Assembly: GCF_009729855.1 (NCBI RefSeq)
Contig: NZ_WODA01000014.1
Coordinates: 94,918-158,917 of the forward strand
DNA from: Agromyces luteolus
GTDB lineage: Bacteria; Actinomycetota; Actinomycetes; Actinomycetales; Microbacteriaceae
Direction: 5' to 3'
Length of the DNA stretch: 64,000 nucleotides
Position numbers and translations under genes: made by a program
Shown here: piece by piece, positions 47,691 to 56,520 of the stretch
Layout: each line of letters starts with the position of its first letter
How positions within the stretch are numbered: position 1 is the stretch's first letter
The notes under the pieces: generated by a model
Told to the model about the DNA's origin: nothing
What the model saw: only the letters and a program-made list of their open reading frames with translations
Database searches by the model: none

Positions 47691-49001
47691 TCAGGACTTG
47701 ATGTAGGGCTTGCCGGCGGCGGCGGGGCCGCGGACCTTGCCGACGAACCCGGCCACGGCGAGGATCGTGACGACGTAGGGCAGCATGAGCATGAACTCGC
47801 TCGGGACCGGGGAGCCGATCACCGACAGGGTGTTCTGCAGGTTCGAGGCGAAGCCGAACAGCAACGCCGCGAGGGTCGCCCTGATCGGGTCCCACTGGCC
47901 GAAGATCACGGCGGCGAGGGCGATGAAGCCCGCGCCCGCGGTCATCTCCTTGTTGAACGCGCCGACCGCGCCGAGGGTGAAGAACGCACCGCCGAACCCG
48001 GCGATCGCGCCGGCGAGGGAGACGTTCCAGAACCGGGTGCGGGCGACGTTGATGCCGACGGTGTCGGCGGCCTGCGGGTGCTCGCCGACCGAGCGGAGCC
48101 GCAGCCCCCACCGGGTGTGGAACAGGCCGATGTAGACGAGCACGATGATGACGTACATCGCGTACACGATGAGGGTCTGCCGGAAGAACATCGGTCCGAT
48201 CAGGGGGATCTCGGACAGCAGCGGGATCGGGATGCGCTGCAGCCGGGGCGGGGAGTTCAGCAGGGCCGCGTTCGGGGCGAGGACCTGGGAGAACAGGAAG
48301 CTGGTCAGGCCGATCACGAGCACGTTCAGCACGACGCCGACGATGACCTGGTCGACGAAGTACTTGATCGAGAACGCGGCGAGCACGAACGCGACGAGCA
48401 CGCCCGAGATCGCGGCGGCGAACAGGCCGACGATCGGGCCGAGCCACTGCTGGCCGATGACCGAGGCGACCACCGCGGACGTGAACGCACCGGCCAGGAG
48501 CTGGCCCTCGATGGCGATGTTGATCACGCCGACGCGCTCGCTGATGACGCCGCACAGGGCGCCGAAGATCAGCGGCACGGACAGGCTGAGCGCTCCGGCG
48601 AGCAGGCCGGGCAGCGGGATCACCGGGGTGCGGGCGCCCGCGGCCGCCCAGGTCAGGAACGCGACCAGGCCGATCACGGCGAAGATCACGACGACCCAGA
48701 GCGGCACCCGGCGCTTCGCGCGGACGAGCGCGGCCGCGGCCGCGGTGATCGCGGTCAGCAGGACCACGCAGGTCCACGTGGTGACGGGGCCGTTCAGGAC
48801 GATCTCGGGGATCTGGATGAGATCGCGCGGCGCGGACAACCGGAATACCGCATCACCGCTGTGGCGTGTGGTGAGGAAGAGCACGGCGAGCAGCGCGGTC
48901 ACGACGGCGAACGAGATCGGCGCCTTCCAGCTGATCACGGTCGTGCTGTCGAGGTGCTCGGCAGGGCTGGACGTGGCGTGGTGCTGACTGGTTGCGGTCA
49001 C
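47691..49001 (-). CDS. ABC nucleoside importer, permease subunit 2
   Basis: The product has 436 residues and about ten hydrophobic segments. LSLSVPLIFGALCGVISERVGVINIAIEGQLLAGAF is the BPD_transp_2 (branched-chain amino-acid/ribose type) entry motif, typical of the NupQ/YufQ/BmpC-system permease. GLRLRSVGEHPQAADTVGINV is the cytosolic coupling loop. It pairs with the next permease to form the channel. It starts with GTG overlapping the upstream stop (GTGA). Substrates are inferred to be nucleosides from BMP proteins and cdd/deoA context. Confidence 0.88.
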   Translation of the reverse strand: MTATSQHHATSSPAEHLDSTTVISWKAPISFAVVTALLAVLFLTTRHSGDAVFRLSAPRDLIQIPEIVLNGPVTTWTCVVLLTAITAAAAALVRAKRRVPLWVVVIFAVIGLVAFLTWAAAGARTPVIPLPGLLAGALSLSVPLIFGALCGVISERVGVINIAIEGQLLAGAFTSAVVASVIGQQWLGPIVGLFAAAISGVLVAFVLAAFSIKYFVDQVIVGVVLNVLVIGLTSFLFSQVLAPNAALLNSPPRLQRIPIPLLSEIPLIGPMFFRQTLIVYAMYVIIVLVYIGLFHTRWGLRLRSVGEHPQAADTVGINVARTRFWNVSLAGAIAGFGGAFFTLGAVGAFNKEMTAGAGFIALAAVIFGQWDPIRATLAALLFGFASNLQNTLSVIGSPVPSEFMLMLPYVVTILAVAGFVGKVRGPAAAGKPYIKS

Positions 49002-50305
49002 TTCGCCGCCACCTCCTCCTTGCGGGTCGAGCGCGTTCGCTTCTTGGGCTTGGAGCCCGGCTGCGGGAGCCGGAAGATCGCGCGGACCAGCGGCGGGGCC
49101 GCGATGAACAGCACGATCAGCGACTGCACGACGAGCACGATGTCGATCGGCACGCCCTCGGCCGCCTGCATCGCGAACCCGCCGGCCTTGAACGCGCCGA
49201 ACAGGATGCCCGCGGCGAGGATGCCCCACGGGTTCGAGCCGCCGAGCAGCGCGACCGTGATCGCGTCGAACCCGATCCCGGCGTCGATGCCGGAGGAGAA
49301 TCCGGTGGTCACGGTGCCGAGCACCTGGTCCACGCCGGCCAGGCCGACCAGGGCGCCGGCGATCAGCATGCCGTACACGTACATGCGGTTGACGTTGATG
49401 CCCGCGACCCGGGCGGCCTTCGGGTTCAGGCCGACCGCGCGGAACTGGAAGCCCAGGCTCGACCGCTCCAGGATCCACCACACCAGGACCACGCACGCGA
49501 TCGAGAGGATGAACCCGAAGTGCAGGTTGAACCGCGGACCCAGCAGGTCGAAGAAGATCGCGGTGTCCTTCATCGGCGGCGTGGTCGGGTTGTTCGTGCC
49601 GGGCGCCTGCAGCAGCCCTTGGGTGCGCAGCATCCAGGACACCAGGTAGAACGCGACGTAGTTCAGCATGATCGTCACGATCACCTCGTGCGCACCGGTG
49701 CGGGCCTTGAGCACGCCCGCGATGCCGGCCCACAGGGCGCCGGCGACGATGCCCGCGACCGTGGCGACGATCATGTGCACCCCGAACGGAAGGTCGAACG
49801 AGAACGCGACCCAGCCGGCGGCGGATGCCGCGAGCAGCATCTGCCCGCGGCCACCGATGTTGAACATGCCCACCTTGAACGCCAGGCCGACGCCCAGGCC
49901 GGCGGCGATCAACGGTGTCGCGAAGTTCAGCGTCTCGGTCAGCGGCCGGATGCCCGAGATGAAGTCGTCCCGACGGAAGTTGTACACCGCGCCCTGGAAC
50001 AGCGCGGAGTACGCGCCTGCGACGGAATCCCAGATCGCGACGAACGTGTCACCCGGCCGGGCGAAGAAGTACCCGGATGCCGCCTGCACCCGCTCGTCGG
50101 TGAACGCGATCATCACCGCGCCGACCACGAGGGCCAGCAGCACCGCCAGCACCGAGATGATCGCGTTGCCGGTCGCGATCTGACGCAGGGCCTGCTGCCA
50201 GCGCGAGGGCTCCCCGGGCTCGGGCTCCTTCTCGATCACCGGCTCGTCGGGCGGGACCTGCGCGCCGGTCTCGAGCGCGACATCGGGGTCGTAGCGGTCG
50301 CTCAT
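48998..50305 (-). CDS. ABC nucleoside importer, permease subunit 1
   Basis: The product has 435 residues. An acidic cytosolic N-terminus (about 45 residues) precedes ten hydrophobic segments. TPLIAAGLGVGLAFKVGMFNIGGRGQMLLAA and LGFQFRAVGLNPKAARVAGINV are the family motifs (YufP/NupP type). The C-terminus is basic (SKPKKRTRSTRKEE). Its start overlaps the ATPase stop (ATGA) and its stop overlaps the second permease, so the three are translated in one sweep. Confidence 0.9.
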   Translation of the reverse strand: MSDRYDPDVALETGAQVPPDEPVIEKEPEPGEPSRWQQALRQIATGNAIISVLAVLLALVVGAVMIAFTDERVQAASGYFFARPGDTFVAIWDSVAGAYSALFQGAVYNFRRDDFISGIRPLTETLNFATPLIAAGLGVGLAFKVGMFNIGGRGQMLLAASAAGWVAFSFDLPFGVHMIVATVAGIVAGALWAGIAGVLKARTGAHEVIVTIMLNYVAFYLVSWMLRTQGLLQAPGTNNPTTPPMKDTAIFFDLLGPRFNLHFGFILSIACVVLVWWILERSSLGFQFRAVGLNPKAARVAGINVNRMYVYGMLIAGALVGLAGVDQVLGTVTTGFSSGIDAGIGFDAITVALLGGSNPWGILAAGILFGAFKAGGFAMQAAEGVPIDIVLVVQSLIVLFIAAPPLVRAIFRLPQPGSKPKKRTRSTRKEEVAAK

Positions 50306-51843
50306 GCGGCGGCTCCTTCGGGGGTGGGGGCGTCACCGGACGGGGCCGGACGCTCGCCGGCCATCATCAGGCCGAGGACCTCGCGGGGCGTGTCGCCGGG
50401 CACGATGCCCACGACCTTGCCCCGGTACATCACCATGATCCGGTCGGCGAGGGCGGTGACCTCGTCGAGCTCGGTCGAGACGACCACGACCGGCACGCCC
50501 GCGTCGCGGGTCTCGATGATGCGCTTGTGGATGAACTCGATCGACCCCACGTCCACGCCGCGGGTCGGCTGCGCCGCGACCAGCAGGTTCAGGTCGCGGC
50601 TGAGCTCGCGGGCGAGGACCACCTTCTGCTGGTTGCCGCCGGAGAGCCGTCCCGCCTTCGTCTCGATGCCGGGCGTGCGGACGTCGAACTCCGCGACCTT
50701 GTCCCGCGCGAACTCCGCGAGGAACCCGCGCTGCACGTTGCCCGCCTTCACGAACGGCTCGCCGTCGGATCGGTCGAGCATGAGGTTCTCCGCGACGGTG
50801 AACTCGCCGACCAGGCCGTCCTCGGTGCGGTCCTCGGGGACGAACCCGACCCCGGCGTCGAGGATCCGACGAACGGAGTGACGCGTGAGGTCCTGGCCGT
50901 CGAGGGTGATCGTGCCCTGCACCCGCGACTGCAGGCCGACCAGCGCCTCGGTCAGCTCCGTCTGCCCGTTGCCCTGGACGCCCGCGACCGCGAGCACCTC
51001 GCCGCGACGCACCGAGAAGCTCACGTCGTTGACCACGAGCTGGCCGATCGGATCGACCACCGTGAGGTGCTCGACCTCGAGCGCCTCCTCACCCAGGGTC
51101 GGCTCCTCCTTCTGCACCGTCAGCTCGACCGCACGGCCGACCATCAGCGACGCCAGTTCCGCGTTCGTCGCGGTCGGCTCGGCCTCGCCGACGACCTTGC
51201 CCAGACGCACGACCGTGATGCGGTCGGCGACCTCGCGGACCTCGCGCAGCTTGTGCGTGATGAACACGATCGACGCACCGGACTCCTTCAGCTGCCGCAT
51301 GATCGCCATCAGCTCGTCGGTCTCCTGCGGCGTGAGCACCGCGGTCGGCTCGTCGAAGACCAGCACCCGGGCATCCCTCGAGAGCGCCTTGATGATCTCC
51401 ACCCGCTGCTGCACGCCCACCGGCAGGTCGTCGACCAGCGCGTCCGGGTCGACGTCGAACCCGAACCGGTCGCTGATCTCGCGCACCTTCTGCCGCGCAG
51501 CGGCCAGGTCGATCAGCCCGCCGGCCCGCGTCTGCTCGTGTCCGAGCATCACGTTCTCCGCGACCGTGAAGACCGGGATCAGCATGAAGTGCTGGTGCAC
51601 CATGCCGATGCCCGCCCGCATCGCATCGCCCGGACCCTCGAAGTGCTGCAGCCGGTCGTCCAGGAGGATCTCGCCCTCGTCGGCCCGGTACAGGCCGTAC
51701 AGGACGTTCATCAGCGTCGACTTCCCCGCCCCGTTCTCACCGAGGAGGCAGTGGATCTCGCCAGCCTCGACAGTGAGGTCGATATGGTCGTTCGCCACCA
51801 GGGAACCGAACTTCTTCGTGATTCCTCGGAGTTCGAGTTTCAT
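50302..51843 (-). CDS. ABC nucleoside importer, double ATPase subunit
   Basis: The product has 513 residues with two nucleotide-binding domains, like RbsA/YufO/NupO. Domain 1 has LLGENGAGKSTLMNVLYGL (Walker A) and VLVFDEPTAVLTPQE (Walker B); its signature is PVGVQQRVEIIKAL. Domain 2 has a degenerate Walker A, AGVQGNGQTELTEAL, without the usual lysine, and LSGGNQQKVVLAREL plus LLVAAQPTRGVD. A single active site is normal in this family. The ATG lies seven bases after TAGGAT, so the operon mRNA is probably leaderless. Confidence 0.92.
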   Translation of the reverse strand: MKLELRGITKKFGSLVANDHIDLTVEAGEIHCLLGENGAGKSTLMNVLYGLYRADEGEILLDDRLQHFEGPGDAMRAGIGMVHQHFMLIPVFTVAENVMLGHEQTRAGGLIDLAAARQKVREISDRFGFDVDPDALVDDLPVGVQQRVEIIKALSRDARVLVFDEPTAVLTPQETDELMAIMRQLKESGASIVFITHKLREVREVADRITVVRLGKVVGEAEPTATNAELASLMVGRAVELTVQKEEPTLGEEALEVEHLTVVDPIGQLVVNDVSFSVRRGEVLAVAGVQGNGQTELTEALVGLQSRVQGTITLDGQDLTRHSVRRILDAGVGFVPEDRTEDGLVGEFTVAENLMLDRSDGEPFVKAGNVQRGFLAEFARDKVAEFDVRTPGIETKAGRLSGGNQQKVVLARELSRDLNLLVAAQPTRGVDVGSIEFIHKRIIETRDAGVPVVVVSTELDEVTALADRIMVMYRGKVVGIVPGDTPREVLGLMMAGERPAPSGDAPTPEGAAA

Positions 51844-51850
51844 GCCACCG

Positions 51851-51856
51851 ATCCTA
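51851..51856 (-). promoter_or_regulatory. -10 element, leaderless promoter of the nucleoside ABC/cdd/deoA operon
   Basis: TAGGAT on the minus strand, seven bases (CGGTGGC) before the ATG. Confidence 0.6.
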
Positions 51857-51963
51857 ATGATCGCGCCGGGTTTCGCAGCGGTCGTGCGCCGAAGTGCGCC
51901 GATGAGCGTCCCGAACTGCTCAGATGTTGGCGGGCGTGCTCAACGGCGCCCGGAATCGGCGAA

Positions 51964-51990
51964 GGGAGGCCGGTGCAGCACCGGCCTCCC
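51964..51990 (-). terminator. Hairpin after the first BMP lipoprotein gene
   Basis: Near-perfect palindrome GGGAGGCCGGTGC/GCACCGGCCTCCC with one central base, 17 bases past the stop of the upstream gene. No T-tract. It separates the BMP gene from the transporter operon, which allows excess binding protein. Confidence 0.7.
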
Positions 51991-52007
51991 TCCGCGAACG
52001 GCTCGGC

Positions 52008-53105
52008 TCAGCCGGCCAGGTAGGACTCGACGGTGATGTCGCCGTCGATGATCATCTGCTGGAGCTCGTCGAGCTTCGACGACAGGTCGGCCGGAACCGC
52101 GTCCTCGAAGTCGTGGAACGGCGCGAGGCCGACGCCCTCGTTCTCGAGGGTTCCGACGAACGGCTCCGGGTCGAACTCGCCGTTGCCGGCGGCGAGGATC
52201 GCATCCTCGACACCGACGTCGATGCCCTTGCGGATCGAGGTGAGCAGGAGGTCGCCGACCGACGGGTCGGTCTCGTACACGTCGGCGTCGACGCCGAGCA
52301 GCATGATGTCGCGGCCGGAGTCGCGGATCGCCGCGGCACCCGACTGGTAGATCGGGCCGCCGACGGGCAGGAGCACGTCGATGTTCTGGTCGATGAGACC
52401 CTGCGCGACCTGGCGAGCGGTGTCGTTCGCCTCGAAGCCGCCGGTGAACGAGCCGTCCTGCGCCTCGCGGTCCCAGCCGAGCACCTGGACGTCGGCGCCG
52501 TTCTCCTCGTTGTAGTACTCGACGCCCTGCGCGAAGCCGTCCATGAAGATGGACACGGTCGGGATGTTGATGCCGCCGTACGTGCCGACCGAGCCGGTCT
52601 CGGACATGCCGGCCGACAGGTAGCCGGCGAGGAACGCGGCCTGGGCGGTGTCGAAGATGATCGGCTTGATGTTCTCGGCGTCGGTCGTGCCGTCGAAGTC
52701 CGTGTCGACGGTGTCGTCGATCGAGACGTACTCGAGGTCGGGGTTGGCGGTCGCCGACTCGAGCGCTGCGGGCGCGAGCAGGAAGCCGACCGTCACGATG
52801 GTGTTGCAGCCCTGGTCGACGAGGCTCTGCAGGTTGGACGCGTAGTCGGTCTCGGCGGCCGACTCGACGAGGGTCGGCTCGACGCCGAGTTCCTCGGACG
52901 CCGCCTCGAGGCCCTCGCGGCCCAGCTGGTTGAACGACTTGTCGTCGAAGCCACCGGCGTCGGAGACCATGCAGGGGATGTAGTCGAGCGCCTCGCCGCC
53001 GTCGCCGTCGGTCTCCTCGGGAGCCGACGCGCAACCTGCGAGGAGCGCGACCGCACCGATGGTCGCGAGACCGCCGACCGCGGCCTTCTTGAACGTGAAC
53101 GTCAC
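52008..53105 (-). CDS. BMP/PnrA-family nucleoside-binding lipoprotein
   Basis: The product has 365 residues. The signal sequence VTFTFKKAAVGGLATIGAVALLAGC carries a lipobox LLAGC, so it is anchored outside the membrane. The mature part has MVSDAGGFDDKSFNQLGREGLEAA, the hallmark of PnrA-type purine nucleoside receptors, FDTAQAAFLAGYLSAG and VLGWDREAQDGSFTGGFEANDTARQ. It should deliver nucleosides to the ABC transporter encoded downstream. The GTG at 53105 has GGAGGA five bases upstream; longer frames lack a signal peptide at the start. Confidence 0.92.
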   Translation of the reverse strand: MTFTFKKAAVGGLATIGAVALLAGCASAPEETDGDGGEALDYIPCMVSDAGGFDDKSFNQLGREGLEAASEELGVEPTLVESAAETDYASNLQSLVDQGCNTIVTVGFLLAPAALESATANPDLEYVSIDDTVDTDFDGTTDAENIKPIIFDTAQAAFLAGYLSAGMSETGSVGTYGGINIPTVSIFMDGFAQGVEYYNEENGADVQVLGWDREAQDGSFTGGFEANDTARQVAQGLIDQNIDVLLPVGGPIYQSGAAAIRDSGRDIMLLGVDADVYETDPSVGDLLLTSIRKGIDVGVEDAILAAGNGEFDPEPFVGTLENEGVGLAPFHDFEDAVPADLSSKLDELQQMIIDGDITVESYLAG

Positions 53106-53232
53106 AGTGTCCTCCAAAAGACAGTGCACCCCGAACGATCGCGGGGACCGTGAGGTCACGTTACCCAATGTTTCGACCCGCGCCATCGGCCGTCCGACCC
53201 GCAGCGGTCAAAGGTTATGAACCCGCGACCTT

Positions 53233-53248
53233 CTGCTCATATGAGCAG
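53233..53248. promoter_or_regulatory. 16-bp perfect palindrome between the two BMP genes
   Basis: CTGCTCATATGAGCAG. A second, shorter palindrome GGTTATGAACC-like (about 53213-53223) and TTGACC on the minus strand lie between it and the BMP start at 53105. It may be an operator of the first BMP gene; its regulator is unknown. Confidence 0.45.
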
Positions 53249-53276
53249 TCTCGAGGCTCCCCCGAGCAGGGGACAC

Positions 53277-54335
53277 TCAGGGCGCCGAAGGCGACTCGAC
53301 GACGAGTTCGCCGGCGATGATCGCCTGCCGGAGCCCCTCGATCTCGCCCTGCAACCCGGGTGTCACGAGCGACTCGAGGTCGTGGAACGGAGCGATCTCG
53401 ACACCGCCGTTCTCGAGCGTGCCGACGTAGGGCTCGCTCGAGAACGTGTCGTCCTGGACCGCGCGCACGATCTCGACCATCGCCTGCTGGGTGTTCTTGA
53501 GGACGCTCGTCAGCACCACGGGCCGGAACTCGGCCGGGAGCGTGTCGTAGCCGTCGCTGTCGACCCAGATCACCGAGGTCGAACCGTGCTCGACGGCCGC
53601 CGCCGCGGCTCCCTCCCCCACCTGGCCCGCGACGGGCAGGATCACGTCGGCGCCCTGGTCGATGAAGCCCTCGGCGAGCACCTTCCCCTTGTTGATGTCC
53701 TCGAAGTCGCCCGTGAAGGACCCGTCCTGCTCCTCCTTGTTCCAGCCGAGCGCCCGCACGTCCGTGCCGTGCACCTCGTTGTACCGGGCGACCCCGTCGA
53801 CGAAGCCGTCCATGAACAGCGTCACCGGGGGCTGGTTGCCGCCTCCGAAGGTCGCCACGACACCCGTCTTCGAGACCCCCGCCGCGAGGTAGCCCGCCAG
53901 GAACGACGCCTGCGCGGTGTCGAAGACGACCGGCTTGACGTTCTCCGCGTCGACCGTCTCGTCGACGATCGCGAACGACACGTCGGGGTTCGCCTCGGAT
54001 TCGGCGAGCGTCGCCTCGGCGAGCTCCCACCCGACGGTGACCACGAGCGGGCACCCCGAGTCGACGGCCTGGCGGACGTTCGGCGCCAGGTCGGTCTCGC
54101 TCGTCGACACGAGTGCCTCCGCCTCGACGCCGAGCTCGTCCTCCGCCTGCTGCAGGCCCTTCCAGCTCGACTGGTTGAAGGAGCGGTCCTCGAGGCCACC
54201 GGAGTTCGTGACCATGCGCACGCACTCCGCGGCATCCGTCGTACCGCCGCCCTCGGGCGCCGGCGCGCAGGCGGTGAGGACCGCGGATGCCACGGCGAGC
54301 GCGGCCCCGAACGTGACGACCCGTCGCAGCGACAT
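53277..54335 (-). CDS. Second BMP/PnrA-family nucleoside-binding lipoprotein
   Basis: The product has 352 residues. The signal sequence MSLRRVVTFGAALAVASAVLTAC ends in a lipobox. The mature part has MVTNSGGLEDRSFNQSSWKGLQQA, FDTAQASFLAGYLAAG and ALGWNKEEQDGSFTGDFEDINKGK, close to the protein encoded at 52008 but clearly diverged (GGLEDRSFNQ for GGFDDKSFNQ). The DxSxNQ ligand motif is kept. It starts 22 bases after the manC stop, so it may be read from the manC promoter. The start could also be the GTG at 54347. Confidence 0.9.
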   Translation of the reverse strand: MSLRRVVTFGAALAVASAVLTACAPAPEGGGTTDAAECVRMVTNSGGLEDRSFNQSSWKGLQQAEDELGVEAEALVSTSETDLAPNVRQAVDSGCPLVVTVGWELAEATLAESEANPDVSFAIVDETVDAENVKPVVFDTAQASFLAGYLAAGVSKTGVVATFGGGNQPPVTLFMDGFVDGVARYNEVHGTDVRALGWNKEEQDGSFTGDFEDINKGKVLAEGFIDQGADVILPVAGQVGEGAAAAAVEHGSTSVIWVDSDGYDTLPAEFRPVVLTSVLKNTQQAMVEIVRAVQDDTFSSEPYVGTLENGGVEIAPFHDLESLVTPGLQGEIEGLRQAIIAGELVVESPSAP

Positions 54336-54357
54336 CCGCCCGACCACCTTCCCGTGC

Positions 54358-55476
54358 CTAGAGCACGTCGTTCGATCCGCCGAGGCGCAGTGCGTCCACG
54401 ACGGCCTTCACCCGCTGCGCGTGCTCGCTCGTCGTCACGAGCAGCGCGTCGGGCGTGTCCACGACCACGATGTCCTTCACGCCGATGAGGCTGATCACGC
54501 GGTCGGCCCGGCTCACGACGATACCGCTCGACGCGTCCGAGAGGACCCGGGCGTGCTCGCCGAGGATCGCGAGCTCGCCGGAGCGGCCCGCCGTGTTCAG
54601 CTTCGCGAGCGAGGCGAAGTCGCCGACGTCGTCCCACTGGAAGTGGGCGCGGACGACCGCGAGCCGGCCCCTCGCCGCCGCGGGTTCGGCGACCGAGTAG
54701 TCGATCGCGATCTTCTCGAGCGTGGGCCAGATGCGGTCGACGGCGGGCCCGCGGGCCTCGGGGTCGTCCCACGCCTCCGCGAGCTCGACCACGCCCGCGT
54801 GGAGGCCGGGCTCGGTGAGTGCGAGCTCCTCGAGGAGCCGGTCGGCCCGGGCGATGAACATGCCGGCGTTCCACAGGTGGCGACCGCCCTCGAGGTACCC
54901 GCGCGCGGTCTCGAGGTCGGGCTTCTCGACGAAGCTCGAGACCGCGGTGACCTCGTGGGTGCCGGGGACGTCGAGCGGCTCGCCGCACTCGATGTACCCG
55001 AACCCGACCGCGGGCTCCGTCGGGGTGATGCCGATCGTCGCGATGTAGCCCGCGTCGGCGGCGGCGACCGCCGCGGTCACGGCGTCGCGGAAGAGCGCGG
55101 TGCCCGAGATGACGTGGTCGGCCGCGAACGAGCCGATGACGACGCCCGGCTCGCGCCGCTCGAGGATCGCCGCGGCCAGCGCGATCGCCGCGGTCGAGTC
55201 CCGCGGCTCGCTCTCGAGCACGATGTTCGCGTCGGCCAGCTCGGGCAGCTGCGCCTCGACGGCCGCACGGTGCGCCCGGCCCGTGACGATCATGATGCGC
55301 TGCTCGCCCGAGAGCGGCGCCAGCCGATCCCACGTGTCGCGCAGCAGCGTCTGCCCCGACCCGGTCAGGTCGTGCAGGAACTTCGGGGCGTCCGCGCGAG
55401 AGAGCGGCCAGAGCCGTGATCCCACGCCGCCGGCGGGGATGACGCTGTAGAAGCGGTCGAGCGGAGCCTGTCGCAT
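54358..55476 (-). CDS. manC: Mannose-1-phosphate guanylyltransferase
   Basis: The product has 372 residues, without the C-terminal isomerase domain of bifunctional types. It makes GDP-mannose from mannose-1-phosphate and GTP, for mannosylated lipids and glycans. It has SVIPAGGVGSRLWPLSRADAPKFL, FAADHVIS, GFGYIECG, FVEKPD and LWNAGMFIARADRLLEEL. The ATG lies six bases after TATCCT (leaderless). It diverges from sdhC. Confidence 0.93.
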   Translation of the reverse strand: MRQAPLDRFYSVIPAGGVGSRLWPLSRADAPKFLHDLTGSGQTLLRDTWDRLAPLSGEQRIMIVTGRAHRAAVEAQLPELADANIVLESEPRDSTAAIALAAAILERREPGVVIGSFAADHVISGTALFRDAVTAAVAAADAGYIATIGITPTEPAVGFGYIECGEPLDVPGTHEVTAVSSFVEKPDLETARGYLEGGRHLWNAGMFIARADRLLEELALTEPGLHAGVVELAEAWDDPEARGPAVDRIWPTLEKIAIDYSVAEPAAARGRLAVVRAHFQWDDVGDFASLAKLNTAGRSGELAILGEHARVLSDASSGIVVSRADRVISLIGVKDIVVVDTPDALLVTTSEHAQRVKAVVDALRLGGSNDVL

Positions 55477-55482
55477 CCGATC

Positions 55483-55488
55483 AGGATA
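55483..55488 (-). promoter_or_regulatory. -10 element, leaderless promoter of manC
   Basis: TATCCT on the minus strand, six bases (GATCGG) before the ATG. Confidence 0.55.
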
Positions 55489-55562
55489 GCCGCGGGCCGC
55501 CCGGGAGATCCGCAGGCGGATGCGTCGCCACGGCGGCGAACGGAGCACCTCCGCGAGCGCAT

Positions 55563-55568
55563 TAGACT
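55563..55568 (+). promoter_or_regulatory. -10 element of the sdhCDAB operon
   Basis: TAGACT, giving a leader of about 60 bases with AGGAGGG before the sdhC ATG. Unlike many neighbours, this operon has a normal leader. Confidence 0.5.
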
Positions 55569-55633
55569 CGGACCCGGGCCATCGGTCCCGTATGCCCGCA
55601 GTCGGGCGACGTACACCGCCAGGAGGGACGTCC

Positions 55634-56056
55634 ATGTCAGCAACGACGACACGGACCCCGATCGCACCCGAGAAGCCGGCGACGCATAAGCCGGGCGGCA
55701 CGCTCTACCGCGGCCGCGAGGGCATGTGGTCGTGGGTGCTGCACCGGATCACCGGGGTGGCGATCTTCTTCTTCCTCCTCGTGCACATCCTCGACACCGC
55801 GCTCGTGCGCGTGAGCCCCGAGGCGTACAACGCCGTGATCGGCACGTACCAGACGCCGATCATGGGCCTCGGCGAGGTCGCACTCGTCGGCGCGATCGTG
55901 TTCCACGCCTTCAACGGCCTGCGCGTCATCCTCGTCGACTTCTGGTCCTGGGCGACCCGCAACCAGAAGGTGCTCTTCTACATCGTGATCGCGCTCTGGG
56001 TGGTCACGATGCTCGGATTCGTGCCCCGGCACCTCATGAACGTCTTCAGCCACTAG
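55634..56056 (+). CDS. sdhC: Succinate dehydrogenase cytochrome b556 subunit
   Basis: The product has 140 residues and three membrane helices. LYRGREGMWSWVLHRITGVAIFFFLLVHILDTALV is the SdhC signature, with the helix-1 histidines; HRITG is the quinone-site motif and the later HAFNGLRVIL holds a likely haem histidine. It anchors the dehydrogenase and passes electrons to menaquinone. AGGAGGG precedes the ATG. sdhD starts ten bases after its stop. Confidence 0.93.
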   Translation: MSATTTRTPIAPEKPATHKPGGTLYRGREGMWSWVLHRITGVAIFFFLLVHILDTALVRVSPEAYNAVIGTYQTPIMGLGEVALVGAIVFHAFNGLRVILVDFWSWATRNQKVLFYIVIALWVVTMLGFVPRHLMNVFSH

Positions 56057-56066
56057 GAGCGCCGAG

Positions 56067-56513
56067 ATGACCGTCATCGAATCCCCGCGCACCCCCGCCC
56101 GCCCCGCGCCGAAGCGCGGCGTCAACCTCGAGAAGTGGGGCTGGATCTACATGCGCGCGTCGGGCGTCGTGCTCGTCGTGCTCGTCTTCGGCCACCTCTT
56201 CGTCAACCTCATGGTCGGCGAGGGCGTGAAGGCCATCGACTTCGGCTTCGTCGGCGGCAAGTGGGCCGACCCGTTCTGGCAGTGGTGGGACGTGCTGATG
56301 CTCTGGCTCGCGCTCATCCACGGCGCCAACGGCATGCGGACCATCGTCAGCGACTACACGAACCCGGGCACCGTGCAGCGGATCCTGAAGGGCGCGCTGC
56401 TCCTCTCCACGATCGTGCTGCTCGTCCTCGGCACGCTCGTGGTCTTCACCTTCGACCCGTGCCCCGCAGGCTCGCCCGCCGAGCTGCTCCCCTCGTTCTG
56501 CCCCGCCGCATAG
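56067..56513 (+). CDS. sdhD: Succinate dehydrogenase hydrophobic membrane anchor subunit
   Basis: The product has 148 residues and three membrane helices. [28 protein letters not shown] has the Arg-Ala-Ser-Gly quinone motif and a haem-ligand-type His; [17 protein letters not shown] matches the second conserved block. AGGAGC lies before the ATG. It forms the membrane domain with SdhC. Confidence 0.92.
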   Translation: MTVIESPRTPARPAPKRGVNLEKWGWIYMRASGVVLVVLVFGHLFVNLMVGEGVKAIDFGFVGGKWADPFWQWWDVLMLWLALIHGANGMRTIVSDYTNPGTVQRILKGALLLSTIVLLVLGTLVVFTFDPCPAGSPAELLPSFCPAA

Positions 56514-56520
56514 GAGACAC

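Noticed and set aside
50302..51843. Loss of the Walker A lysine in the second ATPase domain as a damaging mutation
   Set aside because: Degenerate second sites are usual in RbsA/NupO-type double ATPases.
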